Under the pieces are notes generated by a model. The model did not search any database, was not told the DNA's origin, and was given only the letters and a program-made list of their open reading frames with translations. The position numbers and the translations under genes were made by a program. 64,000 nt of DNA from Phytophthora quininea. Its lineage: Eukaryota > Oomycota > Peronosporomycetes > Peronosporales > Peronosporaceae. The number at the start of each line of letters is the position of its first letter. The stretch's first letter is position 1. Location: positions 1 through 64,000 of the forward strand of contig JAAVTG010000615.1 in the NCBI GenBank assembly GCA_011947345.1, in the 5' to 3' direction. This document shows positions 24,009 through 33,849 of the stretch, one piece after another.

Positions 24009-24384
24009 TGCTGACGCGACACAAAAGCCTTGTCCAGATACTGCTGATATTGCTGTGTAAGCGGGAGCGAGGATGGAGGAAGACGAATGGGGTTGGTAGT
24101 AGTAGTTGGAGAGCTTGGCAAGTCAGGACAGCTTGTTGGGGGCCGAAGGAAATTGCAGAATGATCAAATGAAGTCCCTAAGTGCACTGCGGCTCGAGAGA
24201 GTCGCAGTGGTTTCTTTAAGGAATATGCCGCGAATTTTCAGAAACTACCTCAAAATTTCAAGACAGTTTCGAAACTATCGGCTAACGCTTGGAATATTTA
24301 AAAATTCCGCTTAAATAAAACCTTTTTAGTTTGTACAAGCAAATTGTATTAAATTGTAAAGGCTACCCCATGCTAGTCAGTATG

Positions 24385-24933
24385 CTAGTTAAACAGGTCT
24401 TCAATTTCGATGTCCGAAATATCAGCACGAAGGTCCAGGTAACCACCAAACGTAATCAAACCTTCAGAGTCAACGTTGTACACTCTTTCAGGGTCAAATC
24501 CAACGTCACCTGTATCGCTATCGCTGTCTTCGGACTCGCTTTCGTAGTCGCTATAATCAGAATCACTGTCGTCTGATGTGCTGTCGTTGTCGGTCAAATC
24601 GTTGCCGATCCAGCTGTTTTCTTGGTCATCGTCCGTCGAAATGTCATCGCCGAACATTTCCGCCAAAGACGGGTCTTGATCGCCCGTTTCCTCGAGATCC
24701 GATTCGAGATCGGCAACCGCATGGGCAAGGCGGTGCAGGGACAGGTGCACGCCTTCGATTTCACGGTCCTTCGCCGTGATTTCCGCGTGAAGTTGAGTCA
24801 TAACGTCGACGACGTTGTCGTTTGAGGTCTTCATGCGCTTGTTTGCACGAACGACCTCGTCGTAATCTTCGCGCTGTCGGGTGGTCATTGCGGTGGTTGG
24901 AGGCGGAGAAACTTGGAAAGTGAGATAATACAT
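24385..24933 (-). CDS. Acidic coiled-coil ORF inside the MULE
   Basis: A clean 182-aa ORF from the ATG at 24933 (alternative Met at 24888). A Lys/Arg-rich N-terminus (QREDYDEVVRANKRMK) leads into a heptad-like coiled coil (DVMTQLHAEITAKDREIEGV). A long acidic Asp/Ser tail follows (DDDQENSW, DSDSDYSDYESESEDSDSD). It lies 376 bp upstream of, and on the same strand as, the transposase, within the inverted ends. No known domain. It could be an accessory protein of the element or a captured host fragment. Confidence 0.5.
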   Translation of the reverse strand: MYYLTFQVSPPPTTAMTTRQREDYDEVVRANKRMKTSNDNVVDVMTQLHAEITAKDREIEGVHLSLHRLAHAVADLESDLEETGDQDPSLAEMFGDDISTDDDQENSWIGNDLTDNDSTSDDSDSDYSDYESESEDSDSDTGDVGFDPERVYNVDSEGLITFGGYLDLRADISDIEIEDLFN

Positions 24934-25144
24934 GTATTCGTTGCTCCCCCACGAACAGTTGTTATTCGTTTCTGGTAGTTTTATATCTTAGCCGTTGGAG
25001 AAACGCTAGCCGTCTCTCGGCAAAAGTTTTGCCCGTTAGCACGCAAGCAGGACAAACTGCTAGCAGTTTTTCGTCAGTTATATTAAATTTTGAGAATGGT
25101 ATGGAAAACCGCCTCGTTACAATAATGGTATGGAAAATGCCAGG

Positions 25145-25174
25145 TGGTTTGGAAAACCTCCTAAAATGGTATGG
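25145..25174 (+). repeat. MULE right terminal inverted repeat
   Basis: Read outward it starts TGGTTTGGAAAACCTCCT. Two similar motifs (TGGTATGGAAAACC at 25098 and a shorter one near 25127) precede it, so the end is subterminally repetitive. Confidence 0.55.
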
Positions 25175-25659
25175 AATTTTTTTACCATAACATTTGTGGT
25201 TTAGTCACAAGAATCCATAATTTCGTGATGAAAGCTCGGTTCGAAGCGACGCTATTTACCACACTGCTTCGTTTTAATGTCGAACGGATTCAAGGGTTGA
25301 TGTTTTGGAATGCGATTTACGATGGATGGAGAAAAAGAGACAAAAACATCATTACGGGGTTGTCGATAGCTATCCCTGATACCAATGGAAGTTCAGACAT
25401 ATTGCTGTGCTTGCGAAGGTGATGCCAATTGATCACGAGGCAAAACGCGTTGCAAAAATGATTAAACAGCGGTCGGCTGAGATTTATGGCTTGGAGGTTT
25501 TTGTGGTGTAGAATCCACTGAACTTTCGCTAATGTAGCAGCAAGCTTCCGCACACAACAATACACCTTCCAGAACGGTAGGCGAATGTTGGGGCGTAATC
25601 TGAAGGGACCAGATTCGACCCTGCCCGAGCCGGTGTGTCCTTCGCTCACTGACTACGCT

Positions 25660-26140
25660 TGCTAGCAATATATGCGAGCGTAACAGGCACGAACTTTCGC
25701 CTGTACGCCCAAACACTTTTTCACACACACTAAACCCCGTGGCACCAACGGATGAAGGTTGCCTAGTCCCGTGGACTCTTTTACGGGGACGACGGAGTAT
25801 AACCCCGGCCGGAAGTCACGTTGGAATGCGACTCTAGCACTCCACACAAGGCTTCAGTCACCCAACCCCTATTAATAGGGTCAAACCAAAATACACTCTA
25901 ACTACCACTCTTCACTCTTGGCCTGACCAGACGAACACTCACTTCACGAAGGTCTGTGTTCGCTGGCAGGCATAACCCAACGCAAAGGGCAAGGTGCTTA
26001 CCTAGGACGCTTGGCCGCTTGGGTATTAAGGGGAAATATCTGCTCTGTTTGTATCGCCCTCGCGGGCTCTTACTCTCTCTGAATCTACTCTTCCCGATGA
26101 TTCTATACAAATATCAAGTGAAATATGGTCGGTGCTAGCA
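25660..26140. repeat. Possible solo LTR or LTR-like remnant
   Basis: A 481-bp segment starts and ends with TGCTAGCA, a TG...CA-bounded form as in LTRs, and has no coding content. It contains inverted matches such as CCCCGTGGCACC and ACGGGGACGACGGAG, giving hairpin potential. No polyprotein or clear primer-binding site lies next to it, so the call is weak. Confidence 0.3.
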
Positions 26141-28013
26141 GGGCCACTCATTCGGCCTTGCGACCGGACGAACCTTCGGAGTAGTGAACACCTCGGTATA
26201 GCGACCCACAGGGTAGCGACACCCTGAGGTTAATGAACCTTCGTCTGATCCTACGATTGGCCCAAAGTGGCGCCTTGATTCCGCCAATAGGAAAGGCGAT
26301 AGTTGGCTGCCGCGATCCTGGGAGAATCGCTACATCACATTTTCGTTGATGAAGTGGGTCGCGGCGGATACAGCTAGTAGTTCCCATGGTGAACAAGAAG
26401 ATTGCGTTATGCACATAATGGACCTGTGCATTTGCTATGGTATTGGACTTCAGAAAAACAAGAAGAAATTAGAAACGGGCGATGATCAAATTATAAAAGC
26501 AATTGTATCGCCAGGGGGGCATTCCCACAATGCGGTGATTTAACAGTAAACTTGTTAAAGCTGTGCAGAGGAAGGATGGCACGACTTCATGTAATACCGT
26601 CGAGAGTTTGACTCTAAATAAGCTGACAATCAGAGAAAATGATAGTAATTGTGTCTGGAATTTGTCTGGGCTTTATCGTCGAATCAACATATTCAGGTGG
26701 TTTTAAGAGGAGAGAGAAACAATTTGATCGATTGCCGTGCTGGCAAAACAATACCTTGGAAGAGTGACGTCGTCGGCATGCCAAGAGCGTGTTTTCTTCG
26801 GCCGGGATATTAATGGGGCTCTTCGGACAAGAATAGAAAAATTGCCAGCTGAAAAGCAGCTACTTCACCGTAACCAGAATTTCACCGACGAAACTTCTGA
26901 TGTTCTATAGCTGTTGGAGAATTCATCGATGCTGGTATGAAATTGGTTATGTTCTCTTGAGCGAGGCCCTAAAACAAAAGATAAACAGAAGATTTAAGCT
27001 TAAACAAATCTGAATTTCGCCCTCAAACTAACGGCAGCACTCACCACTACTCAAGAAAGTGCTAGAGCAGCATCTACGACTGTCTCAAACTTTAAACCCG
27101 GGTAGAGTGCGGGGCATCAAGAAGCTCAGGAGATGTAGACACCGGCCCATGTCTGGATAACTCACAAATACTCAATTAACTTTCCAGCCAGCTCACAACG
27201 TCCTGCACGTCGTAAACTAAATTATCGTCTCTACGGGTTCGCTTCTGGTATGCTGCTCTTCCCAGACCGCACGGAGTAAATATACCAGTTGATCACGTAT
27301 GCTGGTAGAAGCGGCGCTGTCCTTGCGCGCCGCATATTCTTACCTTGTTACACAAAACCGCAATACGATTGCTTGTGCTAAGTGAAGTCAAAATAGCGGG
27401 TTCTAAAGACGTTACGGGGCCTTCTCGAGCGTCATCGAAGTGGATACTGTGAGCTTCCGGCATTGTTGTCGCCATCGAGGTGGCGGCGGTAGAACTGTGG
27501 TTAGGGATCTCTCCGTTGCTTCGATCAAATAGTTCCAAAACTGGATACGACACATCATCGGACGTGGCTTTGCGGGGCAACGCAGTTTCCAGTAATCAGA
27601 TGCACTGCTGGAGACGGATGGAGATGAAGGTGATCCTTACCATCACTCTCCATATGATGGCAGGTTTCTATGAATACCAGCCGTTGGGTCTTGCGCCTGA
27701 ACAGCGTCGTAAACTCCTCGCTGTCGCGAGCAGCATTCCCGGTCAGGGCACGAAATTATAAAGCAAATTAGTAAGCTTCCACTTGGAAAGAACTACTTGC
27801 TACAGGCTTGAAGATATTGTTCAAAGCTCGACAACCAGACGAAGCTCGGTAAGGCGATGGCCTCAGCAACTTTGATAACTTCTGCTGTTACCCATGAGCC
27901 TCACGTGTCGCTTCCTGCACTTCCAGCCAGACAACTGCACCTGATCAAGCCACAGTGTCAGAGCTTGCACCCTCGTCCCCTGCGTCGGCGCTCAAAGCAC
28001 GACGCAACGACGT
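26141..28013. other. Stretch without a recognisable gene
   Basis: I see no conserved protein on either strand. A minus-strand open frame at 27293-27580 lacks an ATG and a known domain. A TGGCGCC string at 26268 lies 128 bp beyond the LTR-like segment and could be a primer-binding-site remnant, but nothing else supports this. Confidence 0.4.
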
Positions 28014-28401
28014 ATGGTGGGTGCTCGCAAAAACAAAAGTTGGGAGTCAAGGGGCGGAATTTCGCCTACTGAGATAAAAGATTTAGTCGACAGCATGGAT
28101 GCGTTCAAGCCGATAGCACGCGACGAATGGGATACGGTCACACACCAACACAATGCGAAGTTTCCAGGAGTTCATTCGCACAAGAGAGCGCCTTCGTAGA
28201 AAGTTTGGTAAATTATACCGAACCAACATGGGAACAGACGACCCGAACATATCGCAAGTAATAGAGAGAGCGATTGGGATAGCTAGGGAAATCATGGACC
28301 GTTCAGATATTGCTTGAGATGAAGATATTGATGATGATGCAGTTGGGTTATCCGTTGAAGACGGTGCAGATGGAAATAGCGACGACAGGGAGAACATGTG
28401 A
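28014..28401 (+). pseudogene. DUF6818-type (Myb-like) DNA-binding protein remnant
   Basis: The frame from 28014 reads SPTEIKDLVDSMDAFKPIARDEWDTV, the first helices of the oomycete DUF6818 domain. After a frame break near 28,195 it continues with LRRKFGKLYRTNMGTDDPN and an acidic stretch, interrupted by an in-frame TGA near 28,316. The family is widespread in Phytophthora and often linked to transposons; Myb-like DNA binding is inferred. With a frameshift and a stop, this copy looks decayed. Confidence 0.55.
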
Positions 28402-28605
28402 TCCAGGCGCATTAAGCGCGCACGCAGCAATCGTTCCGTCTGGGACAAACACAAACACGTTTCCAACGTAGTGATCGTGTTTTCACCCATTGTAAAACAT
28501 GTTTTGCATCACGTCGTTTTCACTCTGTTATAGACACAATTTAAGCTTGTCGAGGTCGCCAAATACGTCGTTCAAGTGAATATACTTTCTGTGAATTGCT
28601 TTTTG

Positions 28606-29019
28606 TTAGCGGCGTATGTCCGTGACACGTGACATCTCAATAGCAGCTTGTTGATCCGACACCAGCACACGCATTAGTATCCGTCTCTCATTCGAATAAA
28701 CAGAGCAGTCAGAAACAGTGATACCAAATATTATACAAAGTATGAATTCTGAGCCTCTGGTACGAGTCCAAGCCGACACAAGACTCAGACACTGTGTTGT
28801 ATCTAAACTTTGGGGTCGACCTCGAGTAAACTCATTTAGTGATGGAATAGCCGATCTAGCTGGTGCGTAGAAGGTAAATCCGTAGTAAAGAGGCTCAAAG
28901 CGCTGGAGAATGTAGCAAAAAGCGTTGTGATCCAGCCCTGTCGGTGTGATCAACGAAGGATCGTTACCGGAGCCGAACAACACCGAGAAGTCCGATATAG
29001 CCGGCGAATGTAAAGCCAC
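28606..29019 (-). pseudogene. PIF/Harbinger transposase fragment (N-terminal part)
   Basis: A 137-residue open frame carries the N-terminal Harbinger pattern: SLITPTGLDHNAFCYILQRF, then FTFYAP, RGRPQSLDTTQCLSLVSAW, TRTRG and RILMRVLVSDQQAA. The DDE catalytic part is absent downstream (toward 28,500), so this is a truncated fragment. It differs in family type from the transposase at 60.8-62.0 kb. Confidence 0.6.
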
Positions 29020-29634
29020 CCGTGCGATACGGCGATCACGGGTGCGTCGGCGGCGTTGATCGAGTCTTGATCAGTAGGATTAACGGCGGCGTCGAGCTTG
29101 ACGATGTCGCTGGATAATGGCGAGAAACGTCAGCGTGGGGGTGATCATTGTGCTACAGCGCGAACAATTGGAAGTGTGCAAAATGAGTTTTCAGGAGGCT
29201 GCGCAAATCTGGTACTCTCAAAATGGCCGATCTATGCACAGAAATTGGCAGGAGCAATTTGGGTTTTCAGGAACTGCCCAACGCTGGTCAGTACGGTAGT
29301 TACCAGTACGATTTTGCTACTGTACGTCCTTCCTAGTTTGTTTGTGTCTGCCAACCCGCCAATATTCCCAGGAGGGCAGATGGCGCGGCTGCGAAGCAGG
29401 CACGCTAGCCATTATTTAAAATCCTCTCCCAGCACCAGGTATTCGCTTAACCCTACAATTCAACCAATTAACAGCGAGTTATGCTAACCAAGCGGGTTAC
29501 GCTATAAGGTTACGCTCATCGAAACACGCAACTTTGATGCGACCATCTGATTGTCAAAAGACTCGAAGCATTCGCTGACGTCTCCTCTCACTATCAATTC
29601 GACCATTGCACCACCACCACCACTACTCGACACC

Positions 29635-30084
29635 ATGACGCTTATCGTGACCACCGTGACGACCCCCGATGAGATGCAACAGGCGATGGCCCTTCGTTAC
29701 CGAGTGTTCATCACCGAGCAAGGCTTCAACGCGTCCGTGGAGACCGACGACCCGTACGACGACAAACCGACCACCGTTCACTTTCTAGGCAAAGACTCGG
29801 AGACGAACAAGTACGTGGCGGTGGCTCGTTGTCTGTTAGACGAGAAGAACCGCACGGCCAAATTCGGTCGAGTGGCGGTGTTATCCAAGTGTCGCGGCAA
29901 AGGTTTCGGCGTTCAGCTGATGGACGCCATCGAGGACCTGGTTCGAGACCGCGTGGACGCGTTCGTCCTGTCGGCACAGTACGACAAGAAGGGTTTCTAC
30001 CTCAAGTGCGGTTATAACTGCACCAGCGACGAGGTGTATCTCGAGGAGGGAGCCAAGCACTGCTGGATGTCCAAGTCGGCTTAG
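29635..30084 (+). CDS. GNAT family N-acetyltransferase, copy 2
   Basis: A 149-aa intact ORF starting MTLIVTTVTT at the ATG at 29635, the same start as its paralogues. It shows RYRVFITEQGF, PTTVHFLG, YVAVAR, motif A (RVAVLSKCRGKGFGVQLM) and KKGFYLKCGY, ending HCWMSKS. It is the most divergent of the four copies (for example ETDDPYDDK in the loop). An initiator-like string (TCACTATCAATTCG) lies about 45 nt upstream. It is convergent with copy 3, 69 bp apart. Confidence 0.88.
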   Translation: MTLIVTTVTTPDEMQQAMALRYRVFITEQGFNASVETDDPYDDKPTTVHFLGKDSETNKYVAVARCLLDEKNRTAKFGRVAVLSKCRGKGFGVQLMDAIEDLVRDRVDAFVLSAQYDKKGFYLKCGYNCTSDEVYLEEGAKHCWMSKSA

Positions 30085-30153
30085 ACCATCAATGATCGAC
30101 TAGAAGGAAGCTGTCAAATAGACTGGAGTTTCAACGTTCTGCTGTTTATTTTG

Positions 30154-30596
30154 CTAACCGTTGACTCTTTTCACCGTCCAGCAGTGTTCGATGCCCATCT
30201 CGATGTAAACCTCCTCTCTGGTGCACGTATACCCACACTTCTCGTAAAACCCCTTGGTATCCAACACCGCACACAATATGAATGAGTCGACACGATCACG
30301 GATGTGGCGCTCCACATCATTCATTAGAGCTGCACCAAAGTTCTTGCCATGATGCTCCGACAGAATCTCAACGTGACCAATCTTGGCCTTGCGTTTTAGT
30401 TCGTCCACCACCACGAGGGCAACAGCGACAAACCTGTCCTGGTCGATATCTTTGCCTAAGAAGTGGACGGTGGTTGGTGCTCATCAAACTGCACCTCCTC
30501 GTCGAATCCGCGCTCTTCGAGGAAGATTCGAATCCGCAATGCCTTGGCCTCCTGGTGCTCCTCCAGCGTCGACACAGCAACCACAACCAACGTCAT
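30154..30596 (-). pseudogene. GNAT family N-acetyltransferase, copy 3, frame broken
   Basis: The ATG at 30596 opens MTLVVVAVSTLEEH and continues to GFDEEVQFDEH, then the frame is lost near 30,480. The second half (30414-30154) is intact: KAKIGHVEILSEHHGKNFGAALM, TKGFYEKCGY, HCWTVK. Compared with the other three copies the break fits loss of about 10 nt in the loop before PTTVHFLG, not a homopolymer slip. It is therefore the best candidate for a true pseudogene among the GNAT copies. Confidence 0.65.
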
Positions 30597-30804
30597 TTCG
30601 ACTTACGAGGAAGAACTGGAAGTGACAAAACACATTCCGATTGACTCTTCGCGAGCTGATGAGAAGACTGCAGCAAAAGGCGCTCATCTAAACAGGTTGG
30701 AAATGTCGTGAGGGGTCAACAAATTCATCAAGTAGCGGGCTCCAAATAATCCACGGCGGCTTTGACAAAATCCCATCAATTCAGCTACTTAGATTGCAAG
30801 GCAA

Positions 30805-32292
30805 TTAGTACTCTTGCACCAGTTTGCGCCCGTATTCTGCGGCACCAAGGACCACAGCTTCCTCTGGGCAGAAGCCCTTGGTTTCGAAGGCTGGGCGCTT
30901 AAAAAGGCCTCTAGTTGTTGTCGCATGAACTCAGATCGTGATCCCCCGCCGATGAGTACCAGCGCACATAGATCATCTTTCGAAACTCCTGCGGAGGACA
31001 GCGCTCGATCACACAGCGTAATCGCATCCTGAGCAGGTCCTTCCTGGATACGAGCCAAGTCAAACGCCGTAACCTTGTGCACGAGGTGCTTGGCGCCAGT
31101 CTGGTCGGCAGTAATAAATGGTAGGTTGATGTCGGTGCTTACACGGCTCGACAGTTCGATCTTGGCGGCTTCAACGGCCTCTAAAATGCGGTAGCTGGCC
31201 ATATAATCCACAGATAAATCGATCCCATGGTCCTCCTTGAATTTGTCCACCACGGCACGGAATAAGAGATGGTTCACTTGATGACCGGACACCGCTTGCG
31301 ACGATAGAGTGTGAATCAAACTGAATCCGCTACTGCGGCGCTCCTTCTGAAGAAGCGAGACCGTTGAAACGTATCCACCGATATCAAAGACTGCTATCGG
31401 GCCTCTGGACGACAGCGCCTGGATACGCAGCTCCTTCTCAGCGCACTTCTCCACAGCATGCAGAGCAGCAATCGGTTCATCTATGGCCGCGAACACTGTA
31501 AACCCCGCACTGTTGGCCACCTTTTCATAATTCGACCGCCCCTGCTCGTCGGTTCCTGCAGGAACAGCAAGCACTGCTGGGAAGTTCTCGATCGGGTCCT
31601 CCCTAACGAAGCCGCTGCAGTCGTATGTAGATGGTCCAGCATAATCTCCACAGCCCACTACACAACAGGTGATCAATGAATCAGCACAGATTTTCAACTA
31701 ATTTATCTCCAGTCGCATTTTACCTCAGGGCTGTATGTCTTGCCGTCGAGTTCCAGCTCTACCGCGTCCCCTTTGTGTCGTACAGTGTACGGCAACTTGT
31801 TGATCAGTTCCTGCAGCCCCTTGCCGTGCGTGTCGCCAAGAAATAACCTCGTAGCAGTGGCCGTGTAGCCTGGCTTTCTGCCCTGCAGAGACTTGGCGAC
31901 AGCCCCCACCGACACGCTCTCATTGTCCACGGCCACAGCTGCAGGGGTTGCGCGCAGGCCGTCGGCGCTCTCGATCACTCGCGCGGCGTGCTGTCCGTCC
32001 AGCAGCGAGGCCGCCGCCACGCGCAGGTTGGCCGAGCCGACGTCGACCCCAAAACCTGCTGCATCCTGCGCATGGATGTCGCGTCGTCGTCGCTCTCGTC
32101 GTCGTCAGCCTCGCCTGGGAGGCCGGCGCGACGTCTGCGCACTCTCTCCTGAGCCCGCAGCACGTAGCGAGTGCCCACGAACAGTCCGGCGCATGCCAAA
32201 CCCACTGGGATCAGCCAGGGCTGCGGTTGCGTGGCGTGGAAGCCGCGGATCTGGGTCGCGCCGATGCGCGCAGGACGATCCCCTCGCACCAT
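30805..32292 (-). CDS. Membrane-anchored, ATPase-domain-only Hsp70 (HSPA13/Stch-like)
   Basis: The ATG at 32292 starts a basic leader, then a hydrophobic segment (WLIPVGLACAGLFVGTRYVL) and an Arg- and then Asp-rich stretch (EADDDESDDDATS). The Hsp70 nucleotide-binding domain begins GFGVDVGSANLRVA (phosphate-1). An intron at 31723-31658 splits it after KTYSPE. The second half has AVFDIGGYVSTVSLL (phosphate-2, with YV in place of the usual GT) and LIGGGSRSEFMRQQLE (adenosine site). It ends soon after GAAEYGRKLVQEY, so there is no substrate-binding domain. Three one-base shifts occur (near 32,050, 31,600 and 30,885). The last is repaired by one T in a T run. NBD-only Hsp70s such as HSPA13 are known. 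The leader could be an ER or mitochondrial anchor. Confidence 0.7.
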
Positions 32293-32358
32293 GGCAATTG
32301 GTTATACTGAAGCGACTATCAAAACTCGAGTGTTCAAAGACTTTTGTGTGTAGTTAGT

Positions 32359-32807
32359 CTAGGCGACCTGTTTCTCCATCCAGCAGTGCTCGACGCCCAT
32401 GTCCATGTGAACGTCCTCTGCAGTACGCTTGTAGCCACACTTTTCGTAGAAACCCTTGGTGTCGAGCACCGCAGACAATCGGAACGAGTCGACGCGGTCT
32501 TGCACCTGTCTCTCCACTCCTGCCATGAGAGCTGCACCGTAGTTCTTGCCACGACACTCGGATAGCACCGCCACGCGTCCAATCTTGGCCTTCCGGTTGG
32601 GCTCGTCCATCAGAGCCCGTGCTACAGCAACGAACTTGTCCTGCTCGACGTCCTTGCCCAGGAAGTGGATGGTGGTGGGGTCGTCGTCGAGCTCGTCAAT
32701 CTGCAGGTCTTGTCGAAGCCTCGCTCTCCATGAAAGATCCGCAGCCGCATCGCCTTGGCCTCTTCGAACTCTGCAGCCGTCGTCACAGGAACCACCAGTA
32801 GCGTCAT
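32359..32807 (-). CDS. GNAT family N-acetyltransferase, copy 4
   Basis: The ATG at 32807 gives MTLLVVPVTT, RLRIFHGERGF. A one-base shift near 32,715 is repaired by adding one base to AAGAC; then DDDPTTIHFLGKD, FVAVAR, motif A (RVAVLSECRGKNYGAALM), TKGFYEKCGY and HCWMEKQ follow. It is closest to copy 1 at 14.5 kb: the two share KIGRVAVL, ECRGKNYGAALMAGVE and HCWMEKQ. The Hsp70 gene lies between this copy and copy 3. Confidence 0.8.
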
Positions 32808-33043
32808 CTTGATGCACGAAGTTCCAAGTAAAAAGGAAATGACAACCAGCCGTCGCCGTGAATAGGCAAGAGTGATCCGCTCATCCAAACAACAACGTTG
32901 GAAGAGCGCAAACTCACTTCAACAGATGGCGAAATTGTTTTAGCAACCAAGTCTGGGCAGCAAGTCCGAGGCACGGACGAGCTTTGACGTGTTGGTTACT
33001 GTTGGGAAGTTGTCTTGAGGAGCTGCGTATTTGCTTTTGACGT

Positions 33044-33755
33044 TCAGCGAGCCACGGACACGGGCAATTCGTTGGGCTCGCGAGGGTTGAGATGGTCGGG
33101 TTCGCAATCGTGGATACCGTCGAGGGAATACTCCCGTTCAATGTCTTGATGCTGACGCTTGTCGTGGTGCGGTTTTGTGAGGGAATTTTCTTGTCGTTTT
33201 GACTGCACGTGACGTCCGAGCTGCTTGCATCTTTGCTTCACTTGTACGCGTCGGTCAGCTTTCGATAACTTCTCGGCGAAGTAACGGTACTTGGCCGCCT
33301 CTGCGGCGAGGTGTTTGTTGTCGAACATCGACTTGGTCTGGTCCAGCCTCCGTTTCATCTTCTTGTTCTCTTCTGCGATACGTTCTTGGTCCCGTCGCAA
33401 TACAAAATAGTTGGTAGGGGCTGGACGTTGAGGTGTGCGTCTGTGTGGTGAGAGACATCGAACTGCTTCGGGATCTTCTTGTGAATGCGATCTAGACGAT
33501 CAAGCAGGCGCATGTTATCCTGGTAGATCTCGAGTTCTCTGTCTGGAAATCGAATTAGCAAAACGTTATACTGTTGTCGTCGTAGATGCTGCGTAGACCT
33601 CACCTTGCTCTTGTTGGAATTTCTTGGCATGATTTACCGTGCGTCCATCGCCTTCCACGTCGACGACCGAGTGGGCCTGCTTCACGCGCTGGTCATTTCG
33701 TAAGCGCTTTTCTTCGAGGAATGTTGCGGTTAAAGGTTGTTGTCGCCGAACTCAT
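33044..33755 (-). CDS. CFAP97-like (KIAA1430 family) coiled-coil protein
   Basis: The ATG at 33755 begins MSSATTTFNRN. After a shift, EEKRLRNDQRVKQAHSVVDV leads to an intron (donor near 33605, acceptor near 33542). The next exon carries DRELEIYQDNMRLLDRLDRI, the core pattern of the CFAP97/KIAA1430 domain. A one-base shift in a CCCC run near 33,420 separates it from a coiled coil (RRDQERIAEENKKMKRRLDQ). The C-terminus is charged and polar. Family members are linked to cilia and flagella, which fits a zoospore-forming organism. The family call rests on the short conserved motif. Confidence 0.5.
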
Positions 33756-33849
33756 ACTCGGCAGAATACGCCAAAGTTCTCCGCGGCTTCGTCATGAAGC
33801 ACACTAGAGCCTTCAACGCTAGTGGTGTCAACAGCAAGCATGTTAGTCG

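Larger units (their letters stand above)
20955..25172. mobile_element. MULE-type DNA transposon, about 4.2 kb
   Basis: Bounded by 30-nt inverted ends (20955-20984 and 25145-25174) agreeing at 25 of 30 positions. Further copies of the core TGGTATGGAAAACC lie just inside the right end. Both element ORFs (transposase and acidic ORF) are on the minus strand inside it. Candidate 9-bp target-site copies are CGGATTTTT (20946-20954) and GGAATTTTT (25173-25181), 7 of 9 identical. If the TSD is taken as 9 bp, the last two bases of the right inverted repeat overlap it, so the exact right border is uncertain. Confidence 0.6.
20371..25530 (+). pseudogene. hAT-like transposase relic, split by a MULE insertion
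   Basis: A BED-type zinc finger (WCYRCG ... HHSEKFC) lies at 20371-20466. Degenerate sequence follows to an open segment at 20857-20954 (LPYNIVTTDAFKAFVKI). The homology resumes at about 25182 (FNVERIQGLMFWNAIYDGW, then IITGLSIAIPD and AKRVAKMIKQRS), which resembles the central part of hAT transposases. Stops and shifts at 20,620-20,850 and after 25,510 show decay. The interruption coincides with the ends of a MULE element. Removing that element plus one target-site copy leaves the frame open across the junction. Confidence 0.55.

Noticed and set aside
26268..26274. TGGCGCC as a retroelement primer-binding site
   Set aside because: It is 128 bp from the LTR-like edge and no gag-pol sequence follows.
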